Below are positions 1 through 16,672 of a stretch of 64,000 nucleotides of DNA, piece after piece. Position 1 is the stretch's first letter; every line of letters begins with the position of its first letter. Under the pieces are notes generated by a model. It did not search any database and was not told where the DNA came from. It was given only the letters and a program-made list of their open reading frames with translations. The stretch is from Rhizobium oryziradicis (lineage in GTDB: Bacteria; Pseudomonadota; Alphaproteobacteria; Rhizobiales; Rhizobiaceae), in contig NZ_MKIM01000028.1 in assembly GCF_001939045.1 (NCBI RefSeq), forward strand, positions 310,001 to 374,000, written 5' to 3'. Both the position numbers and the translations under genes were made by a program.

Positions 1-2880
1 CTTCAGGCCGAAGATACAGTTCGCGTGCTGCGCAAGGACGACATCCTGGCTGTGGTCAAGATGCTGGTTGAACTGCGCGACGGCAAGGGCGAGATCGACG
101 ATATCGACAACCTCGGTAACCGTCGTGTTCGTTCTGTTGGTGAATTGATGGAGAACCAGTATCGTCTGGGTCTGCTGCGCATGGAGCGCGCCATCAAGGA
201 ACGCATGTCGTCGATTGAAATCGACACTGTCATGCCGCAGGATCTGATCAACGCCAAGCCTGCTGCTGCTGCTGTTCGCGAATTCTTCGGTTCGTCTCAG
301 CTCAGCCAGTTTATGGACCAGGTCAATCCGCTGTCGGAAATCACCCACAAGCGCCGTCTTTCGGCTCTTGGACCGGGCGGTTTGACACGCGAACGCGCTG
401 GCTTTGAAGTGCGTGACGTGCATCCAACCCACTACGGTCGTATTTGCCCGATTGAAACACCGGAAGGTCCGAATATCGGTCTGATCAACTCTTTGGCGAC
501 CTTTGCGCGCGTCAACAAGTATGGCTTTATTGAAAGCCCATACCGTAAGATCGTTGACGGCGTTGTGACCAAGGACGTACTTTATCTTTCCGCTATGGAA
601 GAGGCAAAGTATTACGTGGCCCAGGCGAACTCTGAGCTGACCGCGGAAGGCCATTTCGTCGAAGAATTCGTCGTTTGCCGTCATGCTGGTGAAGTTATGT
701 TGTCGCCACGTGACACCATCAACCTCATGGACGTTTCGCCAAAGCAGCTCGTGTCTGTTGCGGCTGCGCTCATTCCGTTCCTGGAAAACGACGACGCCAA
801 CCGCGCTCTGATGGGCTCCAACATGCAGCGTCAGGCTGTGCCTTTGCTGCGCGCAGAAGCACCGTTTGTCGGTACCGGCATGGAGCCAATTGTTGCCCGT
901 GACTCCGGTGCGGCTATTGGTGCCCGTCGTGGCGGCGTGGTCGACCTGGTTGATGCGACGCGTATCGTTATTCGCGCCACAGAAGACCTCGACCCTTCGA
1001 AGTCCGGCGTTGATATCTATCGCTTGCAGAAGTTCCAGCGCTCGAACCAGAACACCTGCGTTAACCAGCGTCCGCTGGTGTCCGTTGGCGACATTCTGAA
1101 CAAGGGCGATATCATCGCTGACGGTCCATCGACCGATCTGGGTGACTTGGCTCTTGGCCGTAACGCGCTGGTCGCGTTCATGCCTTGGAACGGTTACAAC
1201 TACGAAGACTCGATCCTGATGTCCGAGCGCATCGTGAGCGAAGACGTGTTCACGTCGATTCACATCGACGAGTTCGAAGTCATGGCCCGCGATACCAAGC
1301 TTGGTCCTGAAGAAATCACCCGCGATATTCCGAACGTATCGGAAGAAGCACTGCGCAACCTCGATGAAGCCGGTATTGTCTATATCGGTGCGGAAGTGCA
1401 GCCGGGCGACATTCTTGTTGGCAAGATCACACCAAAGGGCGAAAGCCCGATGACACCAGAAGAAAAGCTTCTGCGCGCCATCTTTGGTGAAAAGGCGTCT
1501 GACGTTCGCGATACATCCATGCGCATGCCTCCGGGCACGTTTGGTACCATTGTTGAAGTTCGTGTTTTCAACCGCCACGGCGTTGAAAAAGACGAGCGTG
1601 CAATGGCCATCGAGCGCGAAGAAATCGAGCGTCTCGCCAAGGACCGTGATGACGAACAGGCCATTCTCGACCGCAACGTTTACGGTCGTTTGATGGACAT
1701 GCTGCGTGGTCACGTTGCTATTGCTGGTCCTAAGGGCTTCAAGAAGGGCGTCGAGCTTTCCAACGCTGTGGTGTCGGAATATCCGCGTTCGCAATGGTGG
1801 ATGTTTGCTGTCGAAGACGAGAAGGCTCAGAGCGAGCTGGAAGCACTTCGCGGTCAGTACGACGAATCCAAGTCGCGCCTTGAACAGCGCTTCATGGACA
1901 AGGTCGAAAAGGTCCAGCGCGGCGACGAAATGCCTCCGGGCGTCATGAAGATGGTCAAGGTCTTTGTTGCTGTGAAGCGCAAGATCCAGCCAGGCGACAA
2001 GATGGCTGGCCGTCACGGCAACAAGGGTGTTGTGTCGCGCATCGTGCCCGTGGAAGATATGCCGTTCCTGGAAGATGGAACGCATGTTGACATCGTGCTC
2101 AACCCGCTCGGCGTTCCATCGCGTATGAACGTTGGTCAGATTCTCGAAACGCATCTTGCCTGGGCTTGCGCCGGTATGGGCAAGAAGATCGGTCAGATGC
2201 TGGAGGATTACCAAAAGCATCACGATATCACCGAGTTGCGGACAGAGCTGGTCGACCTTTATGCCAGCGAAACCCATGATGAAGTGGCAAAGTTTGACGA
2301 TGAATCGCTTCTTCGTCTCGCTGATCAGTCCAAGCGTGGTCTTTCTATCGCAACACCGGTTTTCGACGGTGCGCATGAAAGCGACGTTTCGGCCATGCTG
2401 GAGCGTGCAGGCTTGAACCCTTCGGGTCAGTCGGTTCTGTATGATGGCCGTACAGGTGAGCCTTTCGACCGTAAGGTCACGGTTGGCTACATGTACATGA
2501 TCAAGCTGAACCACTTGGTTGACGACAAGATCCACGCTCGTTCGATCGGTCCTTACTCGCTCGTCACACAGCAGCCGCTGGGTGGTAAGGCGCAGTTTGG
2601 TGGTCAGCGCTTTGGGGAAATGGAAGTCTGGGCGCTTGAAGCATACGGCGCGGCTTACACCTTGCAGGAAATGCTGACGGTGAAGTCGGATGACGTGGCA
2701 GGTCGTACCAAGGTCTATGAAGCTATTGTTCGTGGCGATGATACGTTTGAAGCCGGTATTCCGGAAAGCTTCAACGTTCTCGTCAAGGAAATGCGCTCTC
2801 TGGGTCTGTCGGTTGAGCTTGAGAATTCCAAGCTCGAAATCGCGGAAGGTGCTGCTCCGTTGCCGGACGCTGCTGAATAA
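1..2880 (+). CDS. rpoB: RNA polymerase beta subunit, 5' truncated by window edge
   Basis: This is the C-terminal 959 residues of the beta subunit of core RNA polymerase. The frame is open from base 1, so roughly the first 420 of about 1,377 residues lie outside the window. The rifampicin cluster I region is at about 280-375 and carries the sensitive-type residues (the Gln, Asp, His and Ser equivalent to E. coli 513, 516, 526 and 531). The conserved [12 protein letters not shown] block near nt 1996-2030 contributes to the active site, and the C-terminal clamp segment ([15 protein letters not shown]) is intact. The gene ends in TAA and is followed 182 bp later by rpoC on the same strand, the usual bacterial order. 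Identity is certain. Confidence 0.99.
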   Translation, partial: LQAEDTVRVLRKDDILAVVKMLVELRDGKGEIDDIDNLGNRRVRSVGELMENQYRLGLLRMERAIKERMSSIEIDTVMPQDLINAKPAAAAVREFFGSSQLSQFMDQVNPLSEITHKRRLSALGPGGLTRERAGFEVRDVHPTHYGRICPIETPEGPNIGLINSLATFARVNKYGFIESPYRKIVDGVVTKDVLYLSAMEEAKYYVAQANSELTAEGHFVEEFVVCRHAGEVMLSPRDTINLMDVSPKQLVSVAAALIPFLENDDANRALMGSNMQRQAVPLLRAEAPFVGTGMEPIVARDSGAAIGARRGGVVDLVDATRIVIRATEDLDPSKSGVDIYRLQKFQRSNQNTCVNQRPLVSVGDILNKGDIIADGPSTDLGDLALGRNALVAFMPWNGYNYEDSILMSERIVSEDVFTSIHIDEFEVMARDTKLGPEEITRDIPNVSEEALRNLDEAGIVYIGAEVQPGDILVGKITPKGESPMTPEEKLLRAIFGEKASDVRDTSMRMPPGTFGTIVEVRVFNRHGVEKDERAMAIEREEIERLAKDRDDEQAILDRNVYGRLMDMLRGHVAIAGPKGFKKGVELSNAVVSEYPRSQWWMFAVEDEKAQSELEALRGQYDESKSRLEQRFMDKVEKVQRGDEMPPGVMKMVKVFVAVKRKIQPGDKMAGRHGNKGVVSRIVPVEDMPFLEDGTHVDIVLNPLGVPSRMNVGQILETHLAWACAGMGKKIGQMLEDYQKHHDITELRTELVDLYASETHDEVAKFDDESLLRLADQSKRGLSIATPVFDGAHESDVSAMLERAGLNPSGQSVLYDGRTGEPFDRKVTVGYMYMIKLNHLVDDKIHARSIGPYSLVTQQPLGGKAQFGGQRFGEMEVWALEAYGAAYTLQEMLTVKSDDVAGRTKVYEAIVRGDDTFEAGIPESFNVLVKEMRSLGLSVELENSKLEIAEGAAPLPDAAE

Positions 2881-2888
2881 ATGTGACA

Positions 2889-2918
2889 ATGGCGCGCGCG
2901 TCTTGACGCGCGCGCCAT
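2889..2918. repeat. Perfect GC-rich palindrome between rpoB and rpoC
   Basis: Two 14-base arms (2889-2902 and 2905-2918) made largely of alternating GC steps are separated by two bases. In RNA they would form a very stable hairpin. No T-run follows, so it is not a standard intrinsic terminator. It may be an RNase processing or mRNA-stability site in the rpoBC transcript. A weaker CTCGC/GCGAG pairing follows at about 2922-2945. Confidence 0.7.
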
Positions 2919-3062
2919 CTCTCGCAGCTCGATTTTTGAGCGAGCGAAGGGATTGTTGCCGCAATCAGCGGTTATTGTCGTTTTAAGGTTCGGTGCGCTA
3001 TTGCGGTAAATAATCGCATCCGATGCCAAGCCGAGGGCGCAAGCCCCCACAAGGAGATAGGC

Positions 3063-7274
<4,212 letters not shown>

Positions 7275-7298
7275 GGGCAGGGACATTTTCAACAATTA

Positions 7299-7332
7299 AC
7301 AAAGCCGCCCGGTGTGAGCCGGGCGGCTTTGT
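7299..7332. terminator. Intrinsic terminator of rpoBC
   Basis: A 14-bp perfect stem (7299-7312 with 7319-7332) and a six-base loop stand 25 bp after the rpoC stop. The following T-run is short and interrupted. The stem would also serve the converging minus-strand Nudix gene. Confidence 0.85.
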
Positions 7333-7387
7333 CGTGTCTTGATGGTGGTTGCTATTTTTTGCTGAGACTTTTTATCGCGTCAGTTCG

Positions 7388-7834
7388 CTAAAGGTCTGAC
7401 GTGTGTTGCAAAAAGGGCAGGGCGGCTTGCTGCTCATATCCAAGCCGCCGTTCGGCTTGCGCCAACGACAGCCAGAAAAAACGAAAGGTAACCGGCACGT
7501 TTGAGCCGTGTGGAAACATTTCGAGATTGGTCCAGCTGTCGGAAAACGGCCCGTCGAGAGCGATGTGAAAGAAATGGCGGTTGTGCATGATATGTTCGCC
7601 GTCGCGTAAGATTGCGTAGGTCGCGGATGCCAGGAATATCGGGGGATATACCGGAGTCAGACCGCTTTCTTCTGCAAACTCCCGCTGAGCTGCCGTTATG
7701 AGCGCTTCACCCGGTTCCACAGTGCCGCCGGGCACTTGTGGCAAAATTTCAGGAAAGTCCGGCTCGTCAAAAACAAGGAGCCGATCTTTCCATGTCGCGT
7801 AGATCAAGACTTTATCAATGGGTGGCTTGCACAC
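7388..7834 (-). CDS. Nudix hydrolase
   Basis: A 148-aa Nudix-family pyrophosphohydrolase. The Nudix box is complete at about residues 36-59 (G-x5-E-x7-RE-F-x-EE-x-GL), giving the helix with the metal-binding glutamates. The rest is a single compact domain with no targeting signal, so it is cytosolic. The substrate (a nucleotide, dinucleotide or sugar nucleotide) cannot be told from sequence. The best start appears to be GTG. It lies 10 bp after the small conserved gene at 7845-8138 and is probably its operon partner. The pair runs opposite to, and interrupts, the rpoC-rpsL succession. Confidence 0.85.
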   Translation of the reverse strand: MCKPPIDKVLIYATWKDRLLVFDEPDFPEILPQVPGGTVEPGEALITAAQREFAEESGLTPVYPPIFLASATYAILRDGEHIMHNRHFFHIALDGPFSDSWTNLEMFPHGSNVPVTFRFFWLSLAQAERRLGYEQQAALPFLQHTSDL

Positions 7835-7844
7835 CGTTCAACAC

Positions 7845-8138
7845 TCAGTCGAAGCGAATGATTGCAACTTCGCCCTCAAGCGCGCCCTGATAGGCTGAGG
7901 CGTGGGGCTCATCGACCGGAACCTCGGTAACCATGCCGATCTGGTCCAGATCCGCTTCAAGGAAGCCTTCTTCAGAAAGCGCGTTCAAGGCGCTACGCAC
8001 GGCAGAATCATCATCTGGCGCGCAGAGAAGAATATGCAGGTCTATGCCGTCCGAGCCAGCTTCCTCATAAGCCTTGGCGATGATGATGAAAACCATCGGG
8101 TCTTCGGATGTGTTGTCGTTGTCGGGTGTGGAAATCAT
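7845..8138 (-). CDS. Small acidic conserved protein of unknown function
   Basis: A 97-aa acidic, soluble protein with no transmembrane segment or signal peptide. A longer in-frame extension exists upstream, but the ATG at 8138 is preceded by a good AAAGGA at the right distance, and the upstream extension does not look protein-like. The core alternates hydrophobic strand-like stretches (VFIIIAKAYEEA, IDLHILLCAPDDD) with an amphipathic helix and ends in EGEVAIIRFD. I recognise it only as a conserved hypothetical of the Rhizobiales type. It is translated just upstream of the Nudix gene. No function is assigned. Confidence 0.7.
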   Translation of the reverse strand: MISTPDNDNTSEDPMVFIIIAKAYEEAGSDGIDLHILLCAPDDDSAVRSALNALSEEGFLEADLDQIGMVTEVPVDEPHASAYQGALEGEVAIIRFD

Positions 8139-8756
8139 GTGGGGTCCTTTCGAACGGGAGACCTTGCTCTGATGCAACGGGCCGAAGGATGAAGTCAATG
8201 CAAAGATGGCGCTGGGTAAATATTGCGCTGGATACCCGAATTCCGGCGCTGATCCGGGGTGGAATTGAATCGGCACAATCACGTTATAGATCACGACCAC
8301 CCGGTCAAGATGACAGTTTGTGCGTCAAACTGATTCTGAGACTTTCCCGGTGACAAAGTGCGATTGAATTCTTGCACGTAACCCGGATTCGGCTCATAAT
8401 CGTGCATAAGAGCATCGCTCAGGGCTGCAACGCCCTGCATAGCCTAATAATTTCGGGCCAAGGCTTGACGAAACCGGGCGAAAACAGTAGTACGCCCGGC
8501 ATCGGAGCCAATGTGAGGTTATGCTTTTCGGAACGCCATGTTCTGGAGTTTGCCTCAAACAAGGATCCAAAACGCACTTTGAAGACATGAATGCTGCACG
8601 CACGACGTATTCTATATGCGTCCTCTGCCTTTTGTGGTCTATCCAGAAATTGGGTATGGCCATGTTTTGCGCATGTAGAAAATTGTGCGGCCACCGCCGG
8701 TAACGGCTAAAGCGGGCCACAAGGGCTCAAGTGACAAGAATAAAAGGGATGGTTCT
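8139..8756. other. 618-bp leader region between a divergent gene and rpsL
   Basis: No convincing protein gene is present. The region holds the divergent promoter zone for the small gene at 7845-8138 and a long untranslated leader upstream of the str operon. Two perfect hairpins occur: 8420-8437 (6-bp arms, 6-base loop) and 8474-8499 (7-bp arms, 12-base loop). TTGACG at 8465-8470, with TAGTAC 17 bp downstream, is one promoter candidate and overlaps the second hairpin. A better-placed candidate is listed separately at 8632-8660. No tRNA cloverleaf was seen. Confidence 0.5.
8632..8660 (+). promoter_or_regulatory. Candidate promoter of the str operon
   Basis: TTGTGG (8632-8637) and TATGGC (8655-8660) are separated by 17 bp, about 100 bp before the rpsL start. 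The match to the housekeeping consensus is moderate. Prediction by eye only. Confidence 0.35.
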
Positions 8757-9128
8757 ATGCCTACCGTAAATCAGCTGATCCGCAAGCCGCGTCAGGCACA
8801 GGTAAAGCGCAATAAGGTTCCTGCATTGCAGGAAAATCCACAGAAGCGCGGCGTTTGCACTCGCGTTTACACAACGACACCTAAGAAGCCTAACTCGGCT
8901 CTTCGTAAGGTTGCCAAGATCCGTTTGACCAATGGCTTCGAAGTCATCGGCTACATTCCAGGTGAAGGCCATAACCTGCAGGAACACTCTGTTGTCATGA
9001 TCCGTGGCGGCCGCGTAAAGGACTTGCCAGGCGTTCGTTACCACGTGATCCGTGGTGTTCTCGATACGCAGGGCGTCAAGAACCGTAAGCAGCGCCGTTC
9101 CAAGTATGGTGCGAAGCGTCCGAAGTGA
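8757..9128 (+). CDS. rpsL: 30S ribosomal protein S12
   Basis: 123-aa S12, part of the decoding centre of the small subunit. The ATG at 8757 gives the canonical N-terminus ([12 protein letters not shown]); in-frame codons upstream are leader sequence. The two loops contacting the A site (TTPKKPNSA and [13 protein letters not shown]) carry the wild-type lysines equivalent to E. coli K42 and K87, so a streptomycin-sensitive allele is expected. It is the first gene of the rpsL-rpsG-fusA-tuf operon, with an AAAGGGA ribosome binding site. Confidence 0.99.
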   Translation: MPTVNQLIRKPRQAQVKRNKVPALQENPQKRGVCTRVYTTTPKKPNSALRKVAKIRLTNGFEVIGYIPGEGHNLQEHSVVMIRGGRVKDLPGVRYHVIRGVLDTQGVKNRKQRRSKYGAKRPK

Positions 9129-9200
9129 TTTCGGCATTCCACATTTTAAATTCCAGCGCTGCGCGAGGTTCTCCGCGTTCTAAAGCGTTCCAACCGTTGA

Positions 9201-9683
<483 letters not shown>

Positions 9684-9719
9684 TCTTAGAAGCGATCGAA
9701 TATCGAAAGGCAGTCCACT

Positions 9720-11819
9720 ATGGCTCGCGAATATAAAATCGAAGACTACCGCAACTTCGGGATCATGGCGCATATCGACGCCGGCAAGACCACGACCACC
9801 GAGCGTATCCTGTACTACACAGGTAAGTCTCACAAGATCGGCGAAGTTCATGATGGCGCAGCCACGATGGACTGGATGGAGCAGGAGCAGGAACGTGGTA
9901 TCACCATCACTTCCGCTGCGACCACGACCTACTGGAAGGGTCGCGATGGCAAGATGCGCCGCTTCAATATCATCGACACCCCCGGCCACGTTGACTTCAC
10001 GATTGAAGTTGAGCGCAGCTTGCGTGTTCTCGATGGTGCTATTGCGCTGCTCGATGCCAACGCCGGTGTAGAACCACAGACCGAAACGGTTTGGCGTCAG
10101 GCTGAAAAGTACAACGTTCCGCGGATGATCTTCTGCAACAAGATGGACAAGACCGGTGCTGACTTCTACCGTTCGGTAGAAATGATCAAGACCCGTCTCG
10201 GTGCCACCGCTGTTGTTATGCAGCTGCCAATCGGCGCTGAAACAGAGTTCAAGGGCGTTGTTGACCTGATCGAGATGAACGCGCTCGTATGGCGCGATGA
10301 ATCTTTGGGCGCTGCATGGGATGTTGTTGAAATCCCGGACGACCTGAAGGACAAGGCTGTTGAATATCGCGAAAAGCTGATCGAAACTGTTGTTGAGATC
10401 GACGAACAGGCGATGGAAGACTACCTGAACGGCGTTATGCCTGACAACGACAAGATCCGCGCTCTGGTTCGCCGTGGCACGATCGACGTTAAGTTCCATC
10501 CAATGTTCTGCGGCACAGCCTTTAAGAACAAGGGCGTTCAGCCTTTGCTCGACGCTGTTGTTGAATATCTGCCTTCTCCACTCGATATCCCTGCTATCAA
10601 GGGCATCGACGTGAAGACTGAAGCTGAAATCGAGCGTCACGCTGATGACAGCGAGCCATTGTCGATGCTGGCGTTCAAGATCATGAACGACCCCTTCGTT
10701 GGTTCTCTGACTTTCTGCCGTATCTATTCTGGCAAGCTCGAAAAGGGCGCGTCGGTTATGAACACGGTGAAGGAAAAGCGCGAACGCGTTGGCCGTATGC
10801 TTCAGATGCACTCCAACTCGCGTGAAGACATCGAAGAAGCTTTTGCAGGCGACATCGTTGCTCTCGCTGGCCTGAAGGAAAGCACTACGGGCGACACGCT
10901 CTGCGATCCTTTGAACCAGGTTATCCTTGAGCGCATGGAATTCCCTGAGCCGGTTATTCAGATCGCTATCGAGCCTAAGACCAAGGGCGACCAGGAAAAG
11001 ATGGGCCTCGCGCTCAACCGTCTGGCTGCTGAAGATCCTTCGTTCCGCGTCAAGACTGACCATGAATCCGGTCAGACGATCATCGCAGGCATGGGCGAAC
11101 TTCACCTCGACATCATCGTTGACCGTATGCGTCGCGAATTCAAGGTTGAAGCCACTGTTGGTGCTCCTCAGGTTGCTTACCGTGAAACCATCACGAAGCT
11201 GCATGAAGAAGACTACACCCACAAGAAGCAGTCTGGTGGTACTGGTCAGTTTGCGCGCGTCAAGCTCGTGTTCGAACCAAATCCAGAAGGCGAAGACTTC
11301 AAGTTCGAATCCAAGATCGTTGGTGGTGCTGTTCCGAAGGAATACATCCCAGGCGTTCAGAAGGGTATCGAAAGCGTTCTGAACTCCGGTCCTCTGGCTG
11401 GCTTCCCGATGCTGGGTGTTAAGGCAACACTCATCGACGGTGCTTACCACGATGTTGACTCGTCGGTTCTGGCGTTCGAAATCGCGTCTCGCGCCTGCTT
11501 CCGTGAAGCAGCAAAGAAGGCTGGTGCACAGCTTCTTGAGCCGATGATGAAGGTTGAAGTTGTTACACCTGAAGATTACGTCGGTGACGTGATTGGCGAC
11601 CTGAACTCCCGTCGTGGGCAGATTCAGGGTCAGGAAAGCCGTGGTGTGGCAGTTGTTATCAACGCTCACGTGCCGCTTGCCAATATGTTCAAGTATGTTG
11701 ACAACCTGCGCTCCATGTCTCAGGGCCGTGCGCAGTACTCAATGGTGTTCGACCACTATTCACCGGTTCCGAGCAACGTTGCAGCCGAAATTCAGGCAAA
11801 GTACTCCGGTCAGAAATGA
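9720..11819 (+). CDS. fusA: Translation elongation factor G
   Basis: 699-aa EF-G, the GTPase that drives translocation and, with RRF, ribosome recycling. GTPase motifs are complete: [12 protein letters not shown] near residue 17, the switch region [18 protein letters not shown], and NKMDK for guanine specificity. Domains II to V follow at normal length. It is the ordinary housekeeping form in the str operon, between rpsG and tuf, with AAAGG ahead of the ATG. No substitution suggesting fusidic acid resistance was recognised. Confidence 0.99.
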   Translation: MAREYKIEDYRNFGIMAHIDAGKTTTTERILYYTGKSHKIGEVHDGAATMDWMEQEQERGITITSAATTTYWKGRDGKMRRFNIIDTPGHVDFTIEVERSLRVLDGAIALLDANAGVEPQTETVWRQAEKYNVPRMIFCNKMDKTGADFYRSVEMIKTRLGATAVVMQLPIGAETEFKGVVDLIEMNALVWRDESLGAAWDVVEIPDDLKDKAVEYREKLIETVVEIDEQAMEDYLNGVMPDNDKIRALVRRGTIDVKFHPMFCGTAFKNKGVQPLLDAVVEYLPSPLDIPAIKGIDVKTEAEIERHADDSEPLSMLAFKIMNDPFVGSLTFCRIYSGKLEKGASVMNTVKEKRERVGRMLQMHSNSREDIEEAFAGDIVALAGLKESTTGDTLCDPLNQVILERMEFPEPVIQIAIEPKTKGDQEKMGLALNRLAAEDPSFRVKTDHESGQTIIAGMGELHLDIIVDRMRREFKVEATVGAPQVAYRETITKLHEEDYTHKKQSGGTGQFARVKLVFEPNPEGEDFKFESKIVGGAVPKEYIPGVQKGIESVLNSGPLAGFPMLGVKATLIDGAYHDVDSSVLAFEIASRACFREAAKKAGAQLLEPMMKVEVVTPEDYVGDVIGDLNSRRGQIQGQESRGVAVVINAHVPLANMFKYVDNLRSMSQGRAQYSMVFDHYSPVPSNVAAEIQAKYSGQK

Positions 11820-11890
11820 TCGGGGTAACCCGCCAGAAAAGATAACAGGAATTTCCCCCATAGCGGGGATGAGATAATGGAGAGCCGAAA

Positions 11891-13066
<1,176 letters not shown>

Positions 13067-13085
13067 GCGATCGATAACTTTGTTG

Positions 13086-13115
13086 TACGCGCGGCCAAAA
13101 GCCGCGCGTATTTCG
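13086..13115 (+). terminator. Intrinsic terminator of the str operon
   Basis: A perfect 10-bp GC-rich stem (13086-13095 with 13101-13110) with a CAAAA loop is followed by a T-rich tail, 20 bp after the tuf stop. Confidence 0.85.
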
Positions 13116-13175
13116 TTTCAGCACTGCTCGTCATAGATGGCGCACGAGGGGTCGCTGTAACACTTCATATCTGCT

Positions 13176-13219
13176 GTATAATTTTATCCTTGAACCGATT
13201 CCGGTTTAAGGAATTATGC
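13176..13219. repeat. 44-nt palindromic intergenic repeat, copy 1
   Basis: An outer ATAATT/AATTAT pair encloses a 10-bp near-perfect stem (13188-13197 with 13202-13211) around an ATTC loop. A second 44-nt copy is at 62945-62988; 37 of 44 positions match by hand. It is a dispersed REP-like hairpin. Confidence 0.75.
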
Positions 13220-13483
13220 GCAAGAGAATCAGTTGACGAAGGGGCGGGGACGTTGTATGTCCGCGCCACGAACAAGGTACATAGCGTAGCGTTATGTGCC
13301 CTTGGCTCTGCTCAGTTTGTCGATCTGCTTAAGATCGGGTTGGCAGGGCCCCCAATGCAGATAAGTGACCGTGGCGCGAAAATGGCGCTGCAGTGATTTT
13401 TGACAATACGGGGCCGGCCAGCAATTGGTAATTCATTGTCTTCGCTTATGCGGGGCGCAAGAAAAGAAACAAGGACAAGTCCA

Positions 13484-13792
13484 ATGACCGGCCAGAATAT
13501 CCGCATCCGCCTCAAGGCGTTTGATCACCGGGTCCTCGATGCCTCGACACGCGAAATCGTATCGACCGCGAAGCGTACCGGTGCGAGCGTGCGTGGTCCA
13601 GTACCGCTCCCTACCCGTATTGAAAAATTTACCGTCAACCGTTCGCCTCACGTTGATAAGAAGAGCCGCGAACAGTTCGAAATGCGCACGCACAAGCGTC
13701 TGCTCGATATCGTTGATCCTACGCCCCAGACCGTTGATGCTTTGATGAAGCTCGACCTTGCTGCTGGCGTTGACGTAGAGATCAAGCTCTAA
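13484..13792 (+). CDS. rpsJ: 30S ribosomal protein S10
   Basis: 102-aa S10, in the head of the 30S subunit; its homologues also act with NusB in antitermination. The ATG at 13484 gives the canonical [16 protein letters not shown]-terminus and is preceded by AAGGA. It is the first gene of the S10 operon. A 171-bp gap separates it from rplC, longer than any spacing among rplC to rplV. Confidence 0.99.
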   Translation: MTGQNIRIRLKAFDHRVLDASTREIVSTAKRTGASVRGPVPLPTRIEKFTVNRSPHVDKKSREQFEMRTHKRLLDIVDPTPQTVDALMKLDLAAGVDVEIKL

Positions 13793-13963
13793 AAAAGAAT
13801 TCCGGCGAGAGCCGTAATAACAAGGAAGGTACGTGGCAAGACCTGCCAACGACTTCTCGAAACGGGAAACCTGAAGGTCCGGAAGGGCTTGAATGGAATC
13901 CTTAAACAAAGAGGCGGGCAAGTGTCGCAAGATGCTTGTTTTACTCTCAAGAGGAATGAACCT

Positions 13964-14605
13964 ATGCGTTCAGGTGTGATTGCACAGAAAGTAGGAATGA
14001 CCCGGGTCTATAATGACGCCGGTGAGCACATTCCAGTAACAGTACTACGCTTGGATAACTGCCAGGTGGTGGCTCAGCGCACCGCCGACAAGCATGGCTA
14101 TACTGCTGTTCAGCTCGGCGCAGGCCAGGCGAAAGTAAAGAATACATCCAAGGCTATGCGTGGCAATTTTGCCGCAGCAAATGTTGAACCAAAGGCGAAG
14201 CTGCTCGAGTTTCGCGTTTCTGAAGACAACATGATTGATGTTGGTGCGCAGCTTACCGCAAGCCACTTCACCTCTGGTCAGCTGGTTGACGTAACCGGCA
14301 CGACAATTGGTAAGGGTTTTGCTGGTGCGATGAAGCGCCACAACTTCGGCGGTCTTCGCGCGACCCACGGTGTTTCGGTGTCTCACCGTTCGCATGGTTC
14401 GACTGGTTCCAACCAGGATCCTGGTAAGGTCTGGAAGGGCAAGCGGATGGCAGGTCATATGGGTCAGACCCGTGTGACAACTCAGAATCTTGAAGTTGTT
14501 TCGACCGATGAAGATCGTGGTCTTATCCTGGTGAAGGGCGCAGTTCCCGGCTCCAAGGGTTCCTGGATCATCGTGCGCGACGCCGTCAAGTCGGCATCGA
14601 AGTAA
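13964..14605 (+). CDS. rplC: 50S ribosomal protein L3
   Basis: 213-aa L3, an early-assembly 23S rRNA-binding protein whose loop reaches towards the peptidyl transferase centre. The ATG at 13964 gives [16 protein letters not shown], the expected start, with GAGG upstream. The conserved segment near [23 protein letters not shown] (about residues 145-167) includes the glutamine that PrmB methylates in many bacteria. S10 operon, 12 bp before rplD. Confidence 0.99.
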   Translation: MRSGVIAQKVGMTRVYNDAGEHIPVTVLRLDNCQVVAQRTADKHGYTAVQLGAGQAKVKNTSKAMRGNFAAANVEPKAKLLEFRVSEDNMIDVGAQLTASHFTSGQLVDVTGTTIGKGFAGAMKRHNFGGLRATHGVSVSHRSHGSTGSNQDPGKVWKGKRMAGHMGQTRVTTQNLEVVSTDEDRGLILVKGAVPGSKGSWIIVRDAVKSASK

Positions 14606-14617
14606 GGGAGCCAAGCT

Positions 14618-15238
14618 ATGGAACTCAACGTCAAGACTATTGATGGGAAAGAAGCCGGCAAGGTTTCTCTGTCCGACGCCATTTTCGGCCTCGAGCCCCG
14701 CGAAGACATTATCGCTCGCATGATTCGTTGGCAGCTTGCCAAGAAGCAGCAGGGCACACACAAGACAAAGACCCGTGCAGAAGTTTCGCGCACTGGTGCC
14801 AAGATGTACAAGCAGAAGGGTACGGGCCGCGCTCGTCACCATTCGGCACGCGCTCCGCAGTTCCGCGGCGGTGGACGGGCTCATGGCCCGGTTGTTCGTA
14901 GCCACGAACACGACCTGCCCAAGAAGGTTCGCGCACTTGCTTTGCGTCACGCTTTGTCGGCCAAGCTCAAGTCTGAAGACCTGATCATTATCGACCAGTT
15001 CGTGTCTGCTGATCCTAAGACGAAGGGCCTTGTTGGTTCTTTCGAAGCTCTGGGTCTGACCAACGCGCTGCTGATCGGTGGTGTAGAGCTCGACGGCAAC
15101 TTCAAGCTCGCAGCTGCAAACATCCCGAACATCGATGTTTTGCCAGTTCAGGGCATCAACGTTTATGACATTCTGCGTCGCGGCAAGCTGGTGCTTTCCA
15201 AGGCTGCAGTTGAAGCTCTGGAGGAGCGGTTCAAATGA
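14618..15238 (+). CDS. rplD: 50S ribosomal protein L4
   Basis: 206-aa L4, which lines the peptide exit tunnel with its long loop ([19 protein letters not shown] region, about residues 65-85) and binds 23S rRNA. The loop sequence is normal, with no macrolide-type insertion. It overlaps the rplW start by four bases (ATGA), indicating translational coupling. In gammaproteobacteria L4 represses its own operon. Confidence 0.99.
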   Translation: MELNVKTIDGKEAGKVSLSDAIFGLEPREDIIARMIRWQLAKKQQGTHKTKTRAEVSRTGAKMYKQKGTGRARHHSARAPQFRGGGRAHGPVVRSHEHDLPKKVRALALRHALSAKLKSEDLIIIDQFVSADPKTKGLVGSFEALGLTNALLIGGVELDGNFKLAAANIPNIDVLPVQGINVYDILRRGKLVLSKAAVEALEERFK

Positions 15239-15528
15239 CTGATCTTCGCCACTACGACGTGATCGTATCTCCATCGATCACTGAAAAGTCGACCATGGTA
15301 TCTGAATACAGCCAGGTTGTCTTCAATGTTGCCAAGACCGCTTCCAAGCCGCAAATCAAGGCTGCTGTTGAAGCTCTCTTCGGTGTAAAGGTGACTGCCG
15401 TGAACACGCTGCTCCGTAAGGGCAAAACAAAGCGTTTCCGCGGTTTTGCCGGGAAACAGAAGGACGTGAAGAAGGCGATCGTAACGCTCGCTGAGGGTCA
15501 GTCCATCGACGTGTCCACCGGTCTCTGA
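15235..15528 (+). CDS. rplW: 50S ribosomal protein L23
   Basis: 97-aa L23, located at the tunnel exit, where trigger factor and the signal recognition particle dock. The core [10 protein letters not shown] near the N-terminus and [13 protein letters not shown] near the C-terminus are typical. It starts inside the rplD stop by a four-base overlap and ends 11 bp before rplB. Confidence 0.99.
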   Translation: MTDLRHYDVIVSPSITEKSTMVSEYSQVVFNVAKTASKPQIKAAVEALFGVKVTAVNTLLRKGKTKRFRGFAGKQKDVKKAIVTLAEGQSIDVSTGL

Positions 15529-15539
15529 GGAACAGAAAA

Positions 15540-16376
15540 ATGGCATTGAAAAATTTCAATCCGACGACCCCGAGCCAGCGTCAGCTGGTTATCGTAGACC
15601 GGTCCGGCCTTTACAAGGGCAAGCCAGTCAAGTCGTTGACCGAAGGTCTCCACTCTAAGGGTGGTCGTAACAACCTTGGTCGCATCACAGTTCGCTTTCA
15701 GGGCGGCGGTCACAAGCGCACCTACCGTCTGGTAGACTTCAAGCGTCGTAAGTTTGAAGTTGAAGGCACGGTTGAGCGTCTCGAGTATGACCCTAACCGT
15801 ACAGCGTTTATCGCTCTGGTGACATACACCGACGGCGAACAGGCTTACATCATTGCTCCTCAGCGTCTTGCTGCTGGCGACAAGGTCATCGCGTCTGAAA
15901 AGGCTGTTGACGTTAAGCCAGGCAACACGATGCCCCTGCAGTACATTCCTGTCGGCTCGATCATCCACAATGTGGAATTGAAGCCAGGCAAGGGTGGTCA
16001 GGTTGCTCGTTCTGCTGGTGCATATGTTCAGCTGGTTGGTCGCGACAGCGGCATGGCGATCCTTCGTCTGAGCTCGGGTGAGCAGCGCTTGGTGCACGGC
16101 ACTTGCCTTGCGACAATCGGCGCGGTTTCCAACTCCGACCATGGCAACACCAATGACGGTAAAGCCGGTCGTTCGCGTTGGCGCGGTAAGCGTCCGCACG
16201 TTCGCGGCGTTGTTATGAACCCGGTTGACCACCCGCACGGCGGTGGTGAAGGCCGCACCTCGGGTGGCCGTCATCCAGTGTCGCCTTGGGGCAAGCCCAC
16301 CAAGGGCAAGCGCACACGTTCGAACAAGTCGACAGACAAGTTCATCATGCGCTCGCGCCACCAGAAGAAGAAGTAA
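15540..16376 (+). CDS. rplB: 50S ribosomal protein L2
   Basis: 278-aa L2, needed for subunit association and close to the peptidyl transferase centre. The conserved C-terminal segment [11 protein letters not shown] (about residues 228-238), which contains the essential histidine, is present, and the basic tail ends in RSRHQKKK. Standard length and position between rplW and rpsS. Confidence 0.99.
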   Translation: MALKNFNPTTPSQRQLVIVDRSGLYKGKPVKSLTEGLHSKGGRNNLGRITVRFQGGGHKRTYRLVDFKRRKFEVEGTVERLEYDPNRTAFIALVTYTDGEQAYIIAPQRLAAGDKVIASEKAVDVKPGNTMPLQYIPVGSIIHNVELKPGKGGQVARSAGAYVQLVGRDSGMAILRLSSGEQRLVHGTCLATIGAVSNSDHGNTNDGKAGRSRWRGKRPHVRGVVMNPVDHPHGGGEGRTSGGRHPVSPWGKPTKGKRTRSNKSTDKFIMRSRHQKKK

Positions 16377-16391
16377 GAGAGGTAGTCAGAG

Positions 16392-16670
16392 ATGGCTCGT
16401 TCAGTATGGAAAGGCCCCTTCGTTGACGGCTACCTTCTTAAGAAGGCTGAGAAGGTTCGCGAAAGCGGTCGTAGCGAAGTGATCAAGATGTGGACCCGTC
16501 GGTCGACAATCTTGCCACAGTTTGTCGGTTTGACGTTCGGCGTCTATAACGGCAGCAAACACATCCCGGTCAGCGTCAACGAAGACATGGTTGGCCATAA
16601 GTTCGGTGAATTCGCTCCAACCCGGACCTACTACGGTCACGGTGCGGACAAGAAAGCGAAGAGGAAGTAA
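16392..16670 (+). CDS. rpsS: 30S ribosomal protein S19
   Basis: 92-aa S19 of the 30S head, which pairs with S13 and touches the A-site tRNA. It begins [18 protein letters not shown] and ends in a basic tail, as usual. Two bases separate it from rplV. Confidence 0.99.
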   Translation: MARSVWKGPFVDGYLLKKAEKVRESGRSEVIKMWTRRSTILPQFVGLTFGVYNGSKHIPVSVNEDMVGHKFGEFAPTRTYYGHGADKKAKRK

Positions 16671-16672
16671 CG

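Larger units (their letters stand above)
13067..13483. other. 417-bp leader between tuf and rpsJ
   Basis: No gene was recognised. The stretch holds the tuf terminator, a 44-nt palindromic repeat (13176-13219), and a long S10 leader with an imperfect hairpin around 13273-13303 (AAGG-TACATA against TATGTG-CCTT). An exact TTGACA lies at 13400-13405, with a poor -10 17 bp downstream (about 13423-13428). In E. coli the S10 leader is the target of L4 autoregulation. No such structure can be claimed here by eye. Confidence 0.5.

Noticed and set aside
8372..8720. Small protein genes in the rpsL leader (several frames of 60-110 codons)
   Set aside because: No ribosome-binding sites, no recognisable sequence, overlap on both strands, and the region carries leader hairpins.
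13067..13483. tRNA gene between tuf and rpsJ
   Set aside because: Some str/tuf loci carry tRNA genes, but no cloverleaf or T-arm consensus could be found in this gap.
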